Below, in pieces: positions 8,373 to 17,236 of a stretch of DNA of 64,000 nucleotides; position 1 is the first letter of the stretch; each line of letters starts with the position of its first letter. The DNA lies in contig JAUIKS010000032.1 in the NCBI GenBank assembly GCA_030430565.1, forward strand, positions 78,863 through 142,862. Direction: 5' to 3'. The translations under genes were made by a program, and so were the position numbers. Source of the DNA: Polyangia bacterium. GTDB taxonomy: Bacteria > Myxococcota_A > Polyangia > Nannocystales > Nannocystaceae. A model generated the notes under the pieces. The model was not told where the DNA came from, made no database searches, and saw only the letters and a program-made list of their open reading frames with translations.

Positions 8373-9875
8373 ATGAGAACGACGATTGCGGTGAGCGGGG
8401 CGCTGCTCCTGGCGCTCGTGGCCTGCTCGGGTGACGACGGCGCGACGAGCGAAGGCAGCGAGACGAGCGAGGAGAGCGCCGGGACGGACGCGTCGACGTC
8501 GGCCACGGACAGCGATCCCTCCGCGGGCTCCACGACGCCCGGGGACGGCGACGGGGACGGCGACGGAGACGGGGACGGCGACGGGGATGGCGACGGCGAC
8601 GGAGACGGGGACGGCGACGGAGATGGCGACGGAGATGGCGACGGCGACGGGGACGGCGAGCTCGAGCCTGCCGGGCTGTTCCTCAGTCACGACGACCTGC
8701 TGCGCGCGCGAGACCGGATCACCGCCGTCGACGGCTTGTTCGCGACCCAGGCCTCGCTGGTCGCCGGGCGGGCGCAGACGGCGATGTCCATGACCGCCGA
8801 CCCCTTCCACATGGACGACGTGACGCAGATCCGCTTCGGCTGGTGTGAGCCGGGGGACGATGTCGACGACACGCTGTCAGAGGCCACGGGGAAGTTTGAG
8901 GACGAGAGCGACCCGATCCGCACCCTCGCGCTCCACTACGCGCTCTCCGACGACGTCGCCGCGGCCGACAAGGCGGTCGCGCTGATGCTCGCCTGGTCGC
9001 AGGAGCAGACCATCGTCAACCTCCACGACCTCGGCGTCGACTTCGCGGCCGCGACGCTCGACGACCAGACCGATGACTACTGCAGCGACCGCCCGTGGAA
9101 CTTCGCGCTCGACGCGATGTGGCAGACCTACGGGCTGATCAACGTGTCCGACGCCTACCTGCTGCTGACGCGCAACGGCTACGAGCTCGCGCCCGAGGAC
9201 GACGCGGCGCTGCGCGCCTGGCTGCTCGAGCTGACCGAGGCCGTGAACTCGAGCTTTCACGCCTGGACCAAGTGGGCCGACGCTCACCCCAACTCGAGCT
9301 CCTTCGAGCGCTACCGATCCGACAACCACCTCTCGTGGGCGCTCGCCGGCTTGATCGCCGGGGCGACCGCGCTCGACGACGACGCGCTCGCGGCCTACGT
9401 GCTCGACGGCGGCACCTGGGCCGACAGCCACGAGGGCGCCTATCAAAACCCCTCGTCGATCCGCTCGGTGATCGACTGGGCGATCGAGCCGGACGGACGC
9501 ATCTACGAGGAGAAGATCCTGCGCGACCCGCCGATCGGCTACTCGTTCTTTCACCTGTGGGCGATGATGCTGGTCGCGCGTGTGGCCGAGGTCCACTACC
9601 AGGCGCCTCCAGAAGGCGTCTGGAGCTATCCCGGGGACGACGGCGGCGGCCTCGAGCTCGCCTACGATCGCTACGCGGGCTTTATCCTGGGGGACAAGGT
9701 CTCGCCCGAGCCCCAGCAAGAAGGCGACCTGACGACCAACCGCTGGCTGTACGAGGCGGCGGTCTCGCGTTGGGAGAAGCAGGAGCACCGCGTCGTCATC
9801 GACTTCGGCGATCGCAACACGTGGATCAACCAGAGCGTCGGCGCGGTGCCGCTGCTCATCGGCGTCGACCCGTGA
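8373..9875 (+). CDS. Alginate lyase-like (PL5 superfamily) lipoprotein
   Basis: A 500-residue lipoprotein. ATG at 8373 follows a GAGGGG ribosome-binding-like stretch; signal ends LLALVACSGDD. A Ser/Thr-rich segment and a long run of about 20 Gly-Asp dipeptides (residues 57-96) form a flexible acidic linker. The remaining 400 residues are an all-helical domain of the alginate lyase superfamily: LFLSHDDLLRARDRI, the helical repeats that follow, SDNHLSWALAG (equivalent to the conserved Asn-His region) and DGRIYEEKILRDPPIGYSFFHLWAMML. These enzymes cleave uronate polymers such as alginate by beta-elimination in the periplasm or at the cell surface. Substrate is not certain; other uronan substrates are possible. 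It stands alone, with no uronate catabolic genes nearby. Confidence 0.82.
   Translation: MRTTIAVSGALLLALVACSGDDGATSEGSETSEESAGTDASTSATDSDPSAGSTTPGDGDGDGDGDGDGDGDGDGDGDGDGDGDGDGDGDGDGDGELEPAGLFLSHDDLLRARDRITAVDGLFATQASLVAGRAQTAMSMTADPFHMDDVTQIRFGWCEPGDDVDDTLSEATGKFEDESDPIRTLALHYALSDDVAAADKAVALMLAWSQEQTIVNLHDLGVDFAAATLDDQTDDYCSDRPWNFALDAMWQTYGLINVSDAYLLLTRNGYELAPEDDAALRAWLLELTEAVNSSFHAWTKWADAHPNSSSFERYRSDNHLSWALAGLIAGATALDDDALAAYVLDGGTWADSHEGAYQNPSSIRSVIDWAIEPDGRIYEEKILRDPPIGYSFFHLWAMMLVARVAEVHYQAPPEGVWSYPGDDGGGLELAYDRYAGFILGDKVSPEPQQEGDLTTNRWLYEAAVSRWEKQEHRVVIDFGDRNTWINQSVGAVPLLIGVDP
8542..8658 (+). repeat. GACGGN microsatellite encoding poly(Gly-Asp)
   Basis: A run of degenerate GACGGC/GACGGG/GACGGA hexamers encoding (Asp-Gly)n in the alginate lyase lipoprotein. 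Similar GAC/GGN runs occur in the VWA lipoprotein at about 34060-34105. Confidence 0.85.
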
Positions 9876-9932
9876 CGCGCACAAACTCGGTCGACGCTGC
9901 CCCAGGCGGCGTATGATCGGATCACCGCGTAC

Positions 9933-10088
9933 ATGCCCCAAAGGCGTGCCGGCCCTGGTCGCCGAGACCGCGTGATCGAGCGCGCGGGTCACTACATCCA
10001 GCTCGATGACCCAGAGGCCGTGGTCACGGCGGTTCGCGACGTTGTTCGAGCGGTCCGCGACGCGGCGCCGGTCGTCGATCGATCGTAG
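9933..10088 (+). pseudogene. Alpha/beta-hydrolase C-terminal fragment
   Basis: A 51-codon frame (open from the stop of the previous gene) ends with AGHYIQLDDPEAVVTAVRDVV, which reads like the C-terminus of alpha/beta hydrolases, where the catalytic His lies in GxGHxxQ followed by a DxPexV helix. The nucleophile elbow and core sheet are absent: the upstream sequence is the alginate lyase gene. It is therefore best read as the 3' remnant of a deleted or overwritten hydrolase gene. The ATG at 9933 has no ribosome-binding site. The match is from memory of the family pattern. Confidence 0.45.
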
Positions 10089-10188
10089 CGGCGACGCGCT
10101 GCCTTCGCCCGCCGCGCGCGGGGGCGCGCGCGAGCTCAGCTCGCACGAGTTGCGCCGTGTCGCGCGCTGGTCCTGGAGACATGAGCGT

Positions 10189-10194
10189 TAGGAT
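10189..10194 (+). promoter_or_regulatory. -10 element of PAS-STAS gene (leaderless)
   Basis: TAGGAT followed by exactly 6 nt (GTACAC) and the ATG at 10201. The identical hexamer and spacing precede the CHAT gene at 30142. No ribosome-binding site lies in between. Confidence 0.5.
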
Positions 10195-10200
10195 GTACAC

Positions 10201-11082
10201 ATGAGTGACGTCCCCGACGCCCCCGCGCCGCTCGACCGCTGGCTCACGCAGGCCGGGCTCGACGCGTTCCCGATGCCGTCGTACGTCTACACGCCCGACG
10301 GGCTGCTGGTCGCCGGCAACGCGGCGGCCGAGGCGTTCTGGAAGGTCCCCAACGCGGCGCTGATCAATTCGTTTAACCTCGTGGACAACGGCGAGCAGCT
10401 CGGCGCCGAGCTGGTCGATCGGTTCAAGCGCTGCGCGGAGACGGGCGAGTCGCAGCGCGCGGGCGCGACGCTCTTCGACTTCAGCCAGGGATCCGAGCTG
10501 CCGACGAACGAGCGCTCGCGCATGTGGCTGCAGATCGTCTATTTCCCGCTCCTCGACGAGCGGGGCGCCACCCGCTTTATCCTCGGCATGGGCTTTGACG
10601 TCAGCGAGGAGATGCGGCGCAAAGAGGAGGTCGAGCGGGCCGCGGCGCAGATCGAGGCGCAGCGCGAGACGATCGCCACCCTCGAGGCCGCGCGCGCCGA
10701 GATCGAGCGCCAGCGCGAGACGATCGAGGCGCTCTCGAGCCCGATCATCGACGTCTGGCGCGGGGTCGTGCTGCTGCCGCTGACCGGCGAGGTCGAGCGC
10801 GCCCGCGTCAGCGTCATCGTCGAGCGGCTGCTCGCGGCGATCTCGGCGAAGCACGCGCGCTACGCGATCATCGATCTGACCGGCGTCGCGCAGCTCGACA
10901 CGGGCTCGGCCAACCAGCTGATCCGGATCCGCTCGATGGTCTCGCTGCTCGGCGCCGAGTGTGTGCTGGCGGGGATCCAGCCGGCGGTGGCGCGGACGAT
11001 CACGACCCTCGAGATCAACCTCGGCCAGGTCAACGTCTTCAACTCCCTGCGCGACGCGCTGCAGTACTGCATGGATCGCTGA
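10201..11082 (+). CDS. PAS-STAS regulator (RsbR-like)
   Basis: A 293-residue cytoplasmic protein. Residues about 15-140 form a PAS domain (YVYTPDGLLVAGNAAAEAFW, then ILGMGFDVSEEMRRK at its end). Residues 140-180 are an alpha-helical coiled coil with repeated IEAQRETI/IERQRETI. The C-terminal 110 residues are a STAS domain of the RsbR type: PIIDVWRGVVLLPLTGEV, then AIIDLTGVAQLDTGSANQL with Thr at the position usually phosphorylated in RsbR/RsbS proteins, and VLAGIQPAVARTI. RsbR-type proteins build stressosomes or act as anti-anti-sigma switches. No RsbS, RsbT or anti-sigma gene is adjacent, so it probably acts with partners elsewhere. The PAS domain would bring the signal. Confidence 0.88.
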   Translation: MSDVPDAPAPLDRWLTQAGLDAFPMPSYVYTPDGLLVAGNAAAEAFWKVPNAALINSFNLVDNGEQLGAELVDRFKRCAETGESQRAGATLFDFSQGSELPTNERSRMWLQIVYFPLLDERGATRFILGMGFDVSEEMRRKEEVERAAAQIEAQRETIATLEAARAEIERQRETIEALSSPIIDVWRGVVLLPLTGEVERARVSVIVERLLAAISAKHARYAIIDLTGVAQLDTGSANQLIRIRSMVSLLGAECVLAGIQPAVARTITTLEINLGQVNVFNSLRDALQYCMDR

Positions 11083-11108
11083 CCGTCGCTGAAGGTCGCT
11101 GAAGGTCG

Positions 11109-11729
11109 TCAGCGCGCCCGCTTCTCGCGGACTTTCTGGCATAGCTCGCAGGCGCAGCGCTCGGCCTTGAACAGCGCGTCGAGCCGCGCGAGCGTCTTGG
11201 AGGACAGGTCCTCAGCCCGGAAGCGCGCGTTGATGTCCGTCCGGAGCCTCCACCCCCGCGCGCGCTCGGGCGCCGCGCAGAGCTGACATACATGCTGATC
11301 GATCACGACGATCGGAGCCGCGACCGGGGCGTCGACGAGCGCCTGGACGTCGGGCGCCGGCGTAACGAGCCGGTGCAGGTTTCGGCGCACCGCCGCCGCG
11401 ATCTTGTCGCGGCGCAGGCCGAGCACGAGCGAGATCCAGTGCGGGACCGCCTGCGAGGCGACGTCCGCGTTGCCTTGCTCGTCCGAGAAGAAGTAGCGCA
11501 GCCGGCCCTTGGCCGCGCGCTCGTCGATCAGCTCGTCCCACTCCGCCCAGTGACACTGCGCCTGCATCTCCGCGTACGCGAGCACGCGGCGCCCGGCCTT
11601 GGAGCGAAGGTTCGCCGACATCCCGGCGCGCAGCGCCTCCCACGCGCTCCAGAACGCGGCGCGTCCCCAGCTCGGCGGGAGCGCGCGGAGCGGCTCAATC
11701 TCGAGGTCGACGGTGTCGGGGTAGCGCAT
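11109..11729 (-). CDS. Hypothetical protein with paired CxxC motifs
   Basis: About 206 residues from the ATG at 11729; the 64-codon extension upstream is Arg-rich antisense-like sequence and was dropped. The protein is mostly charged and helical. Near the C-terminus it has VCQLCAAPE and about 50 residues later CACELCQKVREKR, a spacing that could form one zinc-binding site. I do not recognise the family. The body has AEMQAQCHWAEWDELIDE and RYFFSDEQGNADVASQ. It lies between the convergent PAS-STAS gene (26 bp gap) and the PqaA-like gene transcribed in the same direction (38 bp away), so it may be co-transcribed with the latter. Confidence 0.65.
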   Translation of the reverse strand: MRYPDTVDLEIEPLRALPPSWGRAAFWSAWEALRAGMSANLRSKAGRRVLAYAEMQAQCHWAEWDELIDERAAKGRLRYFFSDEQGNADVASQAVPHWISLVLGLRRDKIAAAVRRNLHRLVTPAPDVQALVDAPVAAPIVVIDQHVCQLCAAPERARGWRLRTDINARFRAEDLSSKTLARLDALFKAERCACELCQKVREKRAR

Positions 11730-11767
11730 TCGTGCCGGACGGTAGCACGTCGCCGGTGACACGCGCG

Positions 11768-13669
11768 CTAGCCGTTGTTGAGCGTCTGGCAGCGACGCGC
11801 CGCCGACTCGGCGTCCTCGTGCTCTGCGGTAGCGACGTGCTCCCACACGAACGCGCCGTCGGCCGCGCGCGAGTACCAGCCCAGCTCGCCGCGCTCGATG
11901 TTGACGCGGGTCGCGGCGCACTGCGCCAGCGCCTGCTCCTCGGGCGTCGCGTCGGCTGCCAGGTGTTGGGTGAGCGCCTCGAGATCGGCGATGTGCTGGC
12001 CGCGAACCACCATCGGCAGCGTCTCCGCGAGCGCCTCGATCGCGGCGGCGCCCGCGAGCTCGTCCGCGCTGTCGCAGCGCAGCTGCGGCAGGCTCACGGG
12101 CGCGCCGGCGGGCTGGTCGAGGCTGAAGGGGCGCTCGTCGGGCGTGACGTAGACGTGCGAGGTGTACAGCTGCTCGTGCGTCGAGCCCTCGACCCCCGGG
12201 TAGCGCAGCTCGAGCACGTAGGCGTCGTAGCCCGATGCCGGGCTGGCGAGCGTGAACGCGTAGGTGCCGGGCGCGCTCGGCTCCAGCGGGGTGGGGGTCC
12301 AGGCGTCGTCGATGGTGTCAAAGCGGAAGTCCGGGACGTCGGGGTTGTTCGCGATCCACAGCACCGCGCTCGTCGGCTCCTGATCGCTGGTGACCGTCAC
12401 CTCGTTCCCCTCTAGCGCCTCGCTCAACACCGGCCGGCTCTGGCCGGCGAGCACGACCTGGTACCAGGCGATCAGCGCGGAGAGGTTGTCGTCGAGGTTC
12501 TTGTCGAGGCCGTGGGACTCGTTGGGGATGATCCGCTGGGTCGCCTCCCCGGGGATCCGGTCGAGGAAGCTGCGGGCCGCGTCCGGCAGGAAGAACTCGT
12601 CGCCGCTGGCCTGAAGGACATAATGCGGCATCGTCAGCGCGTCGCGGTAGTGGATGAGGTCGACGACGCCGCGCAGGAAGTAGCCCTCGGGCGCGCGGAT
12701 CTCCTGCAGGATCTCCTCGTTGACGTAGGACTCGGTCGCCTCGGCGAATTTCCCGTAGCGGGTGTACATGGTCTCCGTGAGCTCGCCGAGCTCGAGCGCC
12801 GGGAACACGCCCGGGACTACCGCCTCGACGCGATCGTCGGCCGCCGCGGTCAACCACGCGGTCGCGCCGCGCTTCGAGAAGCCCGTGACGATGAAGCCGT
12901 CCGGCGCCTGCCCGAGCGTCTCGGCCAAGAATTCCTGCGTCGTGTCCATGGCCCGCACCGAGGCCTTGGTCATCGGGAAGTACGCCGCCCAGGTCGGGTC
13001 CTGGGTCTCCATGGCCTTGCGCCACGAGTAGGCCACGAGATCATCCTCCTTCATCGGCTCCGGGCGATCCGGCGCCGTCGAGGGCTGCGCGGGGATCTGC
13101 CCGAGCACGACGACCGGGCTCTCGGTGTCGCGCGCGACCTGGGTCAGCAGCGCGACCTCGGCCATCGCGGGGAGCGTCTCGGACACGCTGCCGCCGACGA
13201 TCACGAGGTGCGCCTTGCTGGTGGTCAGCTCCTCGGGGACGATGATCGTCATCCAGTGGCTCCACACGCTCGGCGTGATCTCGCCCTCGGGGCGCCACTG
13301 CAGCGAGTCCATCTGGATGTTGTAGAGCGTGTAGCCCACGCCCGAGGACTCGCTGTCGAGGGTGTAGCGGTAGGCTGGATCCGCGGCCTGGACGTACTCC
13401 CGCAGGCGCGCCGCGCTCCCGCTGAGCTCCGGCCAGGGCGTCGTCGCGCTCAGCGGCTGGATGTCCTCCGGCTCAGGTGGGCACTGGAGCGGCTGCTCCG
13501 CGCCGGTGCCCGCCGTGTCGGTCGTGTCGGTGCCCGCCGTGTCGGTCGTGTCGGTGGTCTGCTCGCCCGGGTCACCTGTTTGCTGACAGCCCGTGAGCGC
13601 GGGCGACGCGAGCGTGAGGGGGAGGGCGAGCGCGAGGGGAGGGTAGTTCGGCACACGTCGGGAGCGCAT
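11768..13669 (-). CDS. PhoPQ-activated pathogenicity-related (PqaA-type) lipoprotein
   Basis: A 633-residue lipoprotein with signal ending LASPALTGCQQ and a Thr/Asp linker (TTDTTDTAGTDTTDT). Residues about 75-430 are an alpha/beta-hydrolase domain of the PqaA family: SHWMTIIVPEEL, HLVIVGGS, the nucleophile elbow GFSKRGATAW with S265, PHYVLQASGDEFF supplying the acid and PNESHGLDKN supplying the His. PqaA was first described as a PhoP/PhoQ-regulated virulence protein in Salmonella; the biochemical substrate remains poorly defined. The remaining 200 residues hold a beta-rich region and a Cys-containing tail. Location is probably the outer membrane or periplasm. Confidence 0.88.
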   Translation of the reverse strand: MRSRRVPNYPPLALALPLTLASPALTGCQQTGDPGEQTTDTTDTAGTDTTDTAGTGAEQPLQCPPEPEDIQPLSATTPWPELSGSAARLREYVQAADPAYRYTLDSESSGVGYTLYNIQMDSLQWRPEGEITPSVWSHWMTIIVPEELTTSKAHLVIVGGSVSETLPAMAEVALLTQVARDTESPVVVLGQIPAQPSTAPDRPEPMKEDDLVAYSWRKAMETQDPTWAAYFPMTKASVRAMDTTQEFLAETLGQAPDGFIVTGFSKRGATAWLTAAADDRVEAVVPGVFPALELGELTETMYTRYGKFAEATESYVNEEILQEIRAPEGYFLRGVVDLIHYRDALTMPHYVLQASGDEFFLPDAARSFLDRIPGEATQRIIPNESHGLDKNLDDNLSALIAWYQVVLAGQSRPVLSEALEGNEVTVTSDQEPTSAVLWIANNPDVPDFRFDTIDDAWTPTPLEPSAPGTYAFTLASPASGYDAYVLELRYPGVEGSTHEQLYTSHVYVTPDERPFSLDQPAGAPVSLPQLRCDSADELAGAAAIEALAETLPMVVRGQHIADLEALTQHLAADATPEEQALAQCAATRVNIERGELGWYSRAADGAFVWEHVATAEHEDAESAARRCQTLNNG

Positions 13670-13897
13670 CCCCGCATGGTGGCAGAATCGCGCGGCGCGT
13701 CGTGTGGTTAGTTTGTATGTTCAAATTACGATGGCGTCACCCGCTCGCGGCTCAGCCTCGCGCGGTGAGCTGCGGCGAGATAGCCCGGCGCGTCTATGGT
13801 AGCGAGCGCCGTCACGCGAGAAGTTCGATTAGACATGTTGAAATGGTCACGTCCGAGCCGGCCCGCGGAGACGATCGGCCCGGCGCGGGCGGAGGCG
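13670..13897. other. Intergenic region with TAGACATGT
   Basis: 228 bp between two leftward genes (kinase ends at 13898, PqaA-like gene starts at 13669). It contains AT-rich GTTTGTATGTTCAAATTACG near 13711-13730 and the recurrent TAGACATGT at 13830-13838. On the minus strand GATTCT lies 6 nt before an ATG that is out of frame with the PqaA-like gene, leaving a start point about 8 nt upstream of the annotated ATG. No gene is supported here. Confidence 0.45.
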
Positions 13898-16800
13898 CTA
13901 CGAGCCGTCGACGAGGGCCGCGGCCGCGGATCGCTCGCGGGCGAAGCCGGCGCCGAGCGCCGCGAAGCTGTCCCGCGCCCGCGCGGCGAGCTCCCGCGCG
14001 CGGGCGGAGTCATCCAGGGCGCGCGCGAGCGAGAGCCGGCAGTCGGCGAGGCGCGGGTCGTCGGGGTCGCGCGTCGCGGCGAACCGCCGGCAGGCGCGCT
14101 CGAGATCCTCGCGCGCGCGGGCGTTGTCCCCTCGAGACAGGTGGAGCTGGCCGCGGAGCATCACGACCCACGCGTAGCTGTCCTGCTCGGGCCCGAGCTC
14201 CGCTCGCTCGTGGGCCGCGAGCGCGCGCTCGATCGCCGCGTCGGCGCGCTCGAGCTGCGCGCTCTCGAGGTAGGCCGTGATCAGCCGCTCGGACTGACAG
14301 GCGACCATCGCGGGGTTGGACGCGTAGCTGTCGAGCGCGCGCTGGAGCTCGACGGCGGCTTCGTCGGCTCGACCGGCGAGCAGCAGGCCGGCGCCGAGCC
14401 ACCAGCGCGCGAGCGCGGTGAGCTCGCTGTCGGCGCCAGATCGTCGCTCCTCTCGCGCGAGCGCGCGGCGGAGCGACGCGAGCCCGCGGTCATGGTCACC
14501 GCCGCCGACCAGCGCGATCCCGCGCTGAGTGAGCGCCGCGGTGAACTCGGGGTGCGCTTCGGTGATCGTCTCGAGCGCGGCGCTCGCGTCGTCGAGCGCC
14601 GCGTCGTAGTCGCGGACGTATCCCGAGACGATAGCGCGCACGATGTAGTGAACGCCCGTGAGCCACGTACCCGGCGCGGACCTGGCGATACTCTGATCCA
14701 GCTCGCGGAGCGCCTCGCCGTGACGACCGGCCGTGTACAGCGCGTCGGCGATCTGCGGCGCGACGAACAGGGTCCGCGGGTGCTCTTCACCGAGCAGCTC
14801 CCGCGCGCGCTCCCGCGCCGTCACGAGCTCGGCGGCCGCCTCGTTGGGGCGGCACATCTGGGTGAGCAACGTCGCTCGATTAAGCCGGGTCGAGAGCTCC
14901 TCGACGGGGTGTCCTGCGCCGCCCTCGATCGCCGAGAGCGCCTCGCGGTACGCGGCCTCGGCCGCGCGCGGCTGCTTGTCTCGGAACAGCGCGACGCCGC
15001 GGTTGTTGAGCGACAGCCAGCGCAGCGCGGTGGGCTGGCCGAGCTTGTCAACGAGCGCTTCGGCCAATTCATCATCGCGCAGGCCCTCGCTCGGTCGCCC
15101 GAGCGGGTCCGCGAGGAGCCACGTCCTTCGGGCGAAGGCCTCCGCCGCGACCTCATCGTGGCCCAGGCGCGTCGCCGTCTTGACGCTCAACGAGAGCTGC
15201 TCCAGCGCGCGCTCGTGGTCGCGTAGCTCGAGCATCGCGGCGCCGAGCCCGAGCTGCGCCTCGGCTGTCAGGGGGGCGTAGGCGAGCTGCTCGGCCCGCG
15301 TGAGGACGTCCTCCAGCATCGAGGTCGCGGCTTCGTGCTCACCCGCCGAGCGCAGCGCGGCCGCGGCGGCGATCCGCTCGCGCTCCACCTGAACCGCGCG
15401 CGCGCTCGCGGGATCATCCGGCGGCGGCAGCTTCGCGGTCAGGACGTCGAGATCACGGCACACCGACGGCGAGGGGAGGCTCGCGGCCGCCCAGGCGGCG
15501 TTCATCACGGTGTCCGCGTCGGCGCGCTCGAACGCGCCGACGAGCACGTCGAGGGCGGCGCGCTGGGTGTCGAGGCACGCGGTCCGCAGGTCGAAGAGGC
15601 GATCGCTCTGGGAGCCGTCGCGGTGGGTCTCACAGGCCTCGACGCGCGCGTCGGTCCAGGCGCCGGCGTAGGCGTTGAGCGCGGCGCTCACTCGGGCGGC
15701 GGTGTCACCCGCGAGCTCGCTCCCGGTCGACATGAACGCGGCGGTCACTCGCTCGCCGCGCGCGTCGGACCACATTTCGTCAAGCTCGGCGCGGGCGCTG
15801 GCGCAGGGCTCAACCGTCTCGCCGCGCGCGTCCGCGAGTCCGAAGCCGAGCGCGCCGGTCAGCGCGGCCACGCCTGTCACCGTGAGCACGCGACGACGAC
15901 GGCGCGCCGGATCGCGCTCGAGCGCCGAGACCAGCGCGCGCATCGTCGGCCAGCGCGCCGCGGGCTCACGCGCGAGCCCGCGGAGCACCGCGCGGTGGAC
16001 CCACGCCGGCACGCCGCGCTCGCGGGGCGGCGGGCGCGGGTCGCTGTGCAGCACGTTGTGGGCCAGGTCGAAGACCGTGTCGCCCGCGAACGGGAGCTGG
16101 CCGTAGAGCGCCTCGTAGAGCGCGACGCAGAAGCTGAATTGGTCGCTGCGCTCGTCGGCCGAGGCGCCCTCGTGCTGCTCTGGGGACATATACGCCGGCG
16201 TCCCCAGGATCGCGCCGGTGCGCGTCAGCTCGCGGGCGAGGGCGGTGGAGGTCGACGGCGTTGAGCCCTCCTCGTCGCGCGCGCCGGGGGACGCGTCCGT
16301 ATCGGGGGCCGCGCGCGCGAGCCCGAAGTCGAGGACCTTCACCGCGCCGTCCTCCGCCCGCAGGATGTTGTGCGGCTTGAGGTCGCGGTGCACGAGGCCG
16401 GCGTCGTGCGCCGCGATCAACCCATGACCTGCCTGAATGTACACGTCGATGATCTCGCGCCAGCCGGGCGCGCCCTCGATCCACCGCTCGAGGCTCTGCC
16501 CGCGCACGTACTCCATCGCGATGAAGACCTGGCCGTCGTGCTCGCCGACCTCGTGCACGGTCACGACGTTGGGGTGCGCGAGGCGGGCCATCGCCTGGGC
16601 CTCGCGGTTCAGGCGGGCGCGCGCGATGTCGCCGCCCTCGTCGTCGGCGTTGAGGATCTTGACCGCGATCTTGCGGTCGAGCGTGTCGTCGTAGGCCGCG
16701 TAGACGACGCCCATGCCGCCCTTGCCGACGCGCTCGAGCACCGCGTAGCGCCCGATCCGCTGGTGCGTGGCTGGCTCATTGAACAGCCGGCTGAAGACGA

Positions 16801-17071
16801 GGCCGCGCAGCTGCTTGCCCGCGAAGCCGCCGCCGCCGAGGGGCGCGAGGCGATCGGGGTCCTCGCTGGCCACGAGCGTGTCGCCGAAGACCGCGCGCGC
16901 GTCGGCCTCGGTCGGCTCTCGCTCCGGCTCGCCGTCCGCGGTCGCGGCGACGGTCGCGAACAGCCCGCGCGGGTCGCTCTCGCCCGGCTCGCGCGGGGCA
17001 GCGGTCTTGAGGACGCCGAGGCGTTCGCGCTCGAGCGGCGTGTGCTGGGTGGAGCTCATCAGCGGCATCAT
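13898..17071 (-). CDS. Membrane Ser/Thr protein kinase with TPR C-terminus
   Basis: A 1057-residue Hanks-type kinase. The kinase domain covers about residues 108-390: P-loop GKGGMGVV, catalytic K138, HRDLKPHN (228-235) and DFG (248-250), followed by GTPAYMSPEQ. One membrane helix follows an Arg cluster (about 395-414). The exported part begins with a Cys/acidic module (EPCASARAELDEMW...) seen in other myxobacterial kinases, then many TPR-like helical pairs to the C-terminus. Such proteins phosphorylate cytoplasmic targets in response to extracytoplasmic cues sensed by the TPR region. Start choice between ATGs at 17071, 17068 and 17059 is uncertain. It is divergent from the ADYC lipoprotein gene. 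Confidence 0.93.
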   Translation of the reverse strand: MMPLMSSTQHTPLERERLGVLKTAAPREPGESDPRGLFATVAATADGEPEREPTEADARAVFGDTLVASEDPDRLAPLGGGGFAGKQLRGLVFSRLFNEPATHQRIGRYAVLERVGKGGMGVVYAAYDDTLDRKIAVKILNADDEGGDIARARLNREAQAMARLAHPNVVTVHEVGEHDGQVFIAMEYVRGQSLERWIEGAPGWREIIDVYIQAGHGLIAAHDAGLVHRDLKPHNILRAEDGAVKVLDFGLARAAPDTDASPGARDEEGSTPSTSTALARELTRTGAILGTPAYMSPEQHEGASADERSDQFSFCVALYEALYGQLPFAGDTVFDLAHNVLHSDPRPPPRERGVPAWVHRAVLRGLAREPAARWPTMRALVSALERDPARRRRRVLTVTGVAALTGALGFGLADARGETVEPCASARAELDEMWSDARGERVTAAFMSTGSELAGDTAARVSAALNAYAGAWTDARVEACETHRDGSQSDRLFDLRTACLDTQRAALDVLVGAFERADADTVMNAAWAAASLPSPSVCRDLDVLTAKLPPPDDPASARAVQVERERIAAAAALRSAGEHEAATSMLEDVLTRAEQLAYAPLTAEAQLGLGAAMLELRDHERALEQLSLSVKTATRLGHDEVAAEAFARRTWLLADPLGRPSEGLRDDELAEALVDKLGQPTALRWLSLNNRGVALFRDKQPRAAEAAYREALSAIEGGAGHPVEELSTRLNRATLLTQMCRPNEAAAELVTARERARELLGEEHPRTLFVAPQIADALYTAGRHGEALRELDQSIARSAPGTWLTGVHYIVRAIVSGYVRDYDAALDDASAALETITEAHPEFTAALTQRGIALVGGGDHDRGLASLRRALAREERRSGADSELTALARWWLGAGLLLAGRADEAAVELQRALDSYASNPAMVACQSERLITAYLESAQLERADAAIERALAAHERAELGPEQDSYAWVVMLRGQLHLSRGDNARAREDLERACRRFAATRDPDDPRLADCRLSLARALDDSARARELAARARDSFAALGAGFARERSAAAALVDGS

Positions 17072-17236
17072 TCGAATACGTGATCCTGCGGCGAGAAAGA
17101 ATTCTCGAGCGGCCCCGCGCGGCGCGGCGCGGCCGCGAGGCCTTCGCGCGGATCTGCCCCTCGTAAAAAACTTCGCCGAGCTGAAATCTTTGGGTCCCGC
17201 GGATCACGTGTAGATCGAGACGCCAGCCGGAGACAG

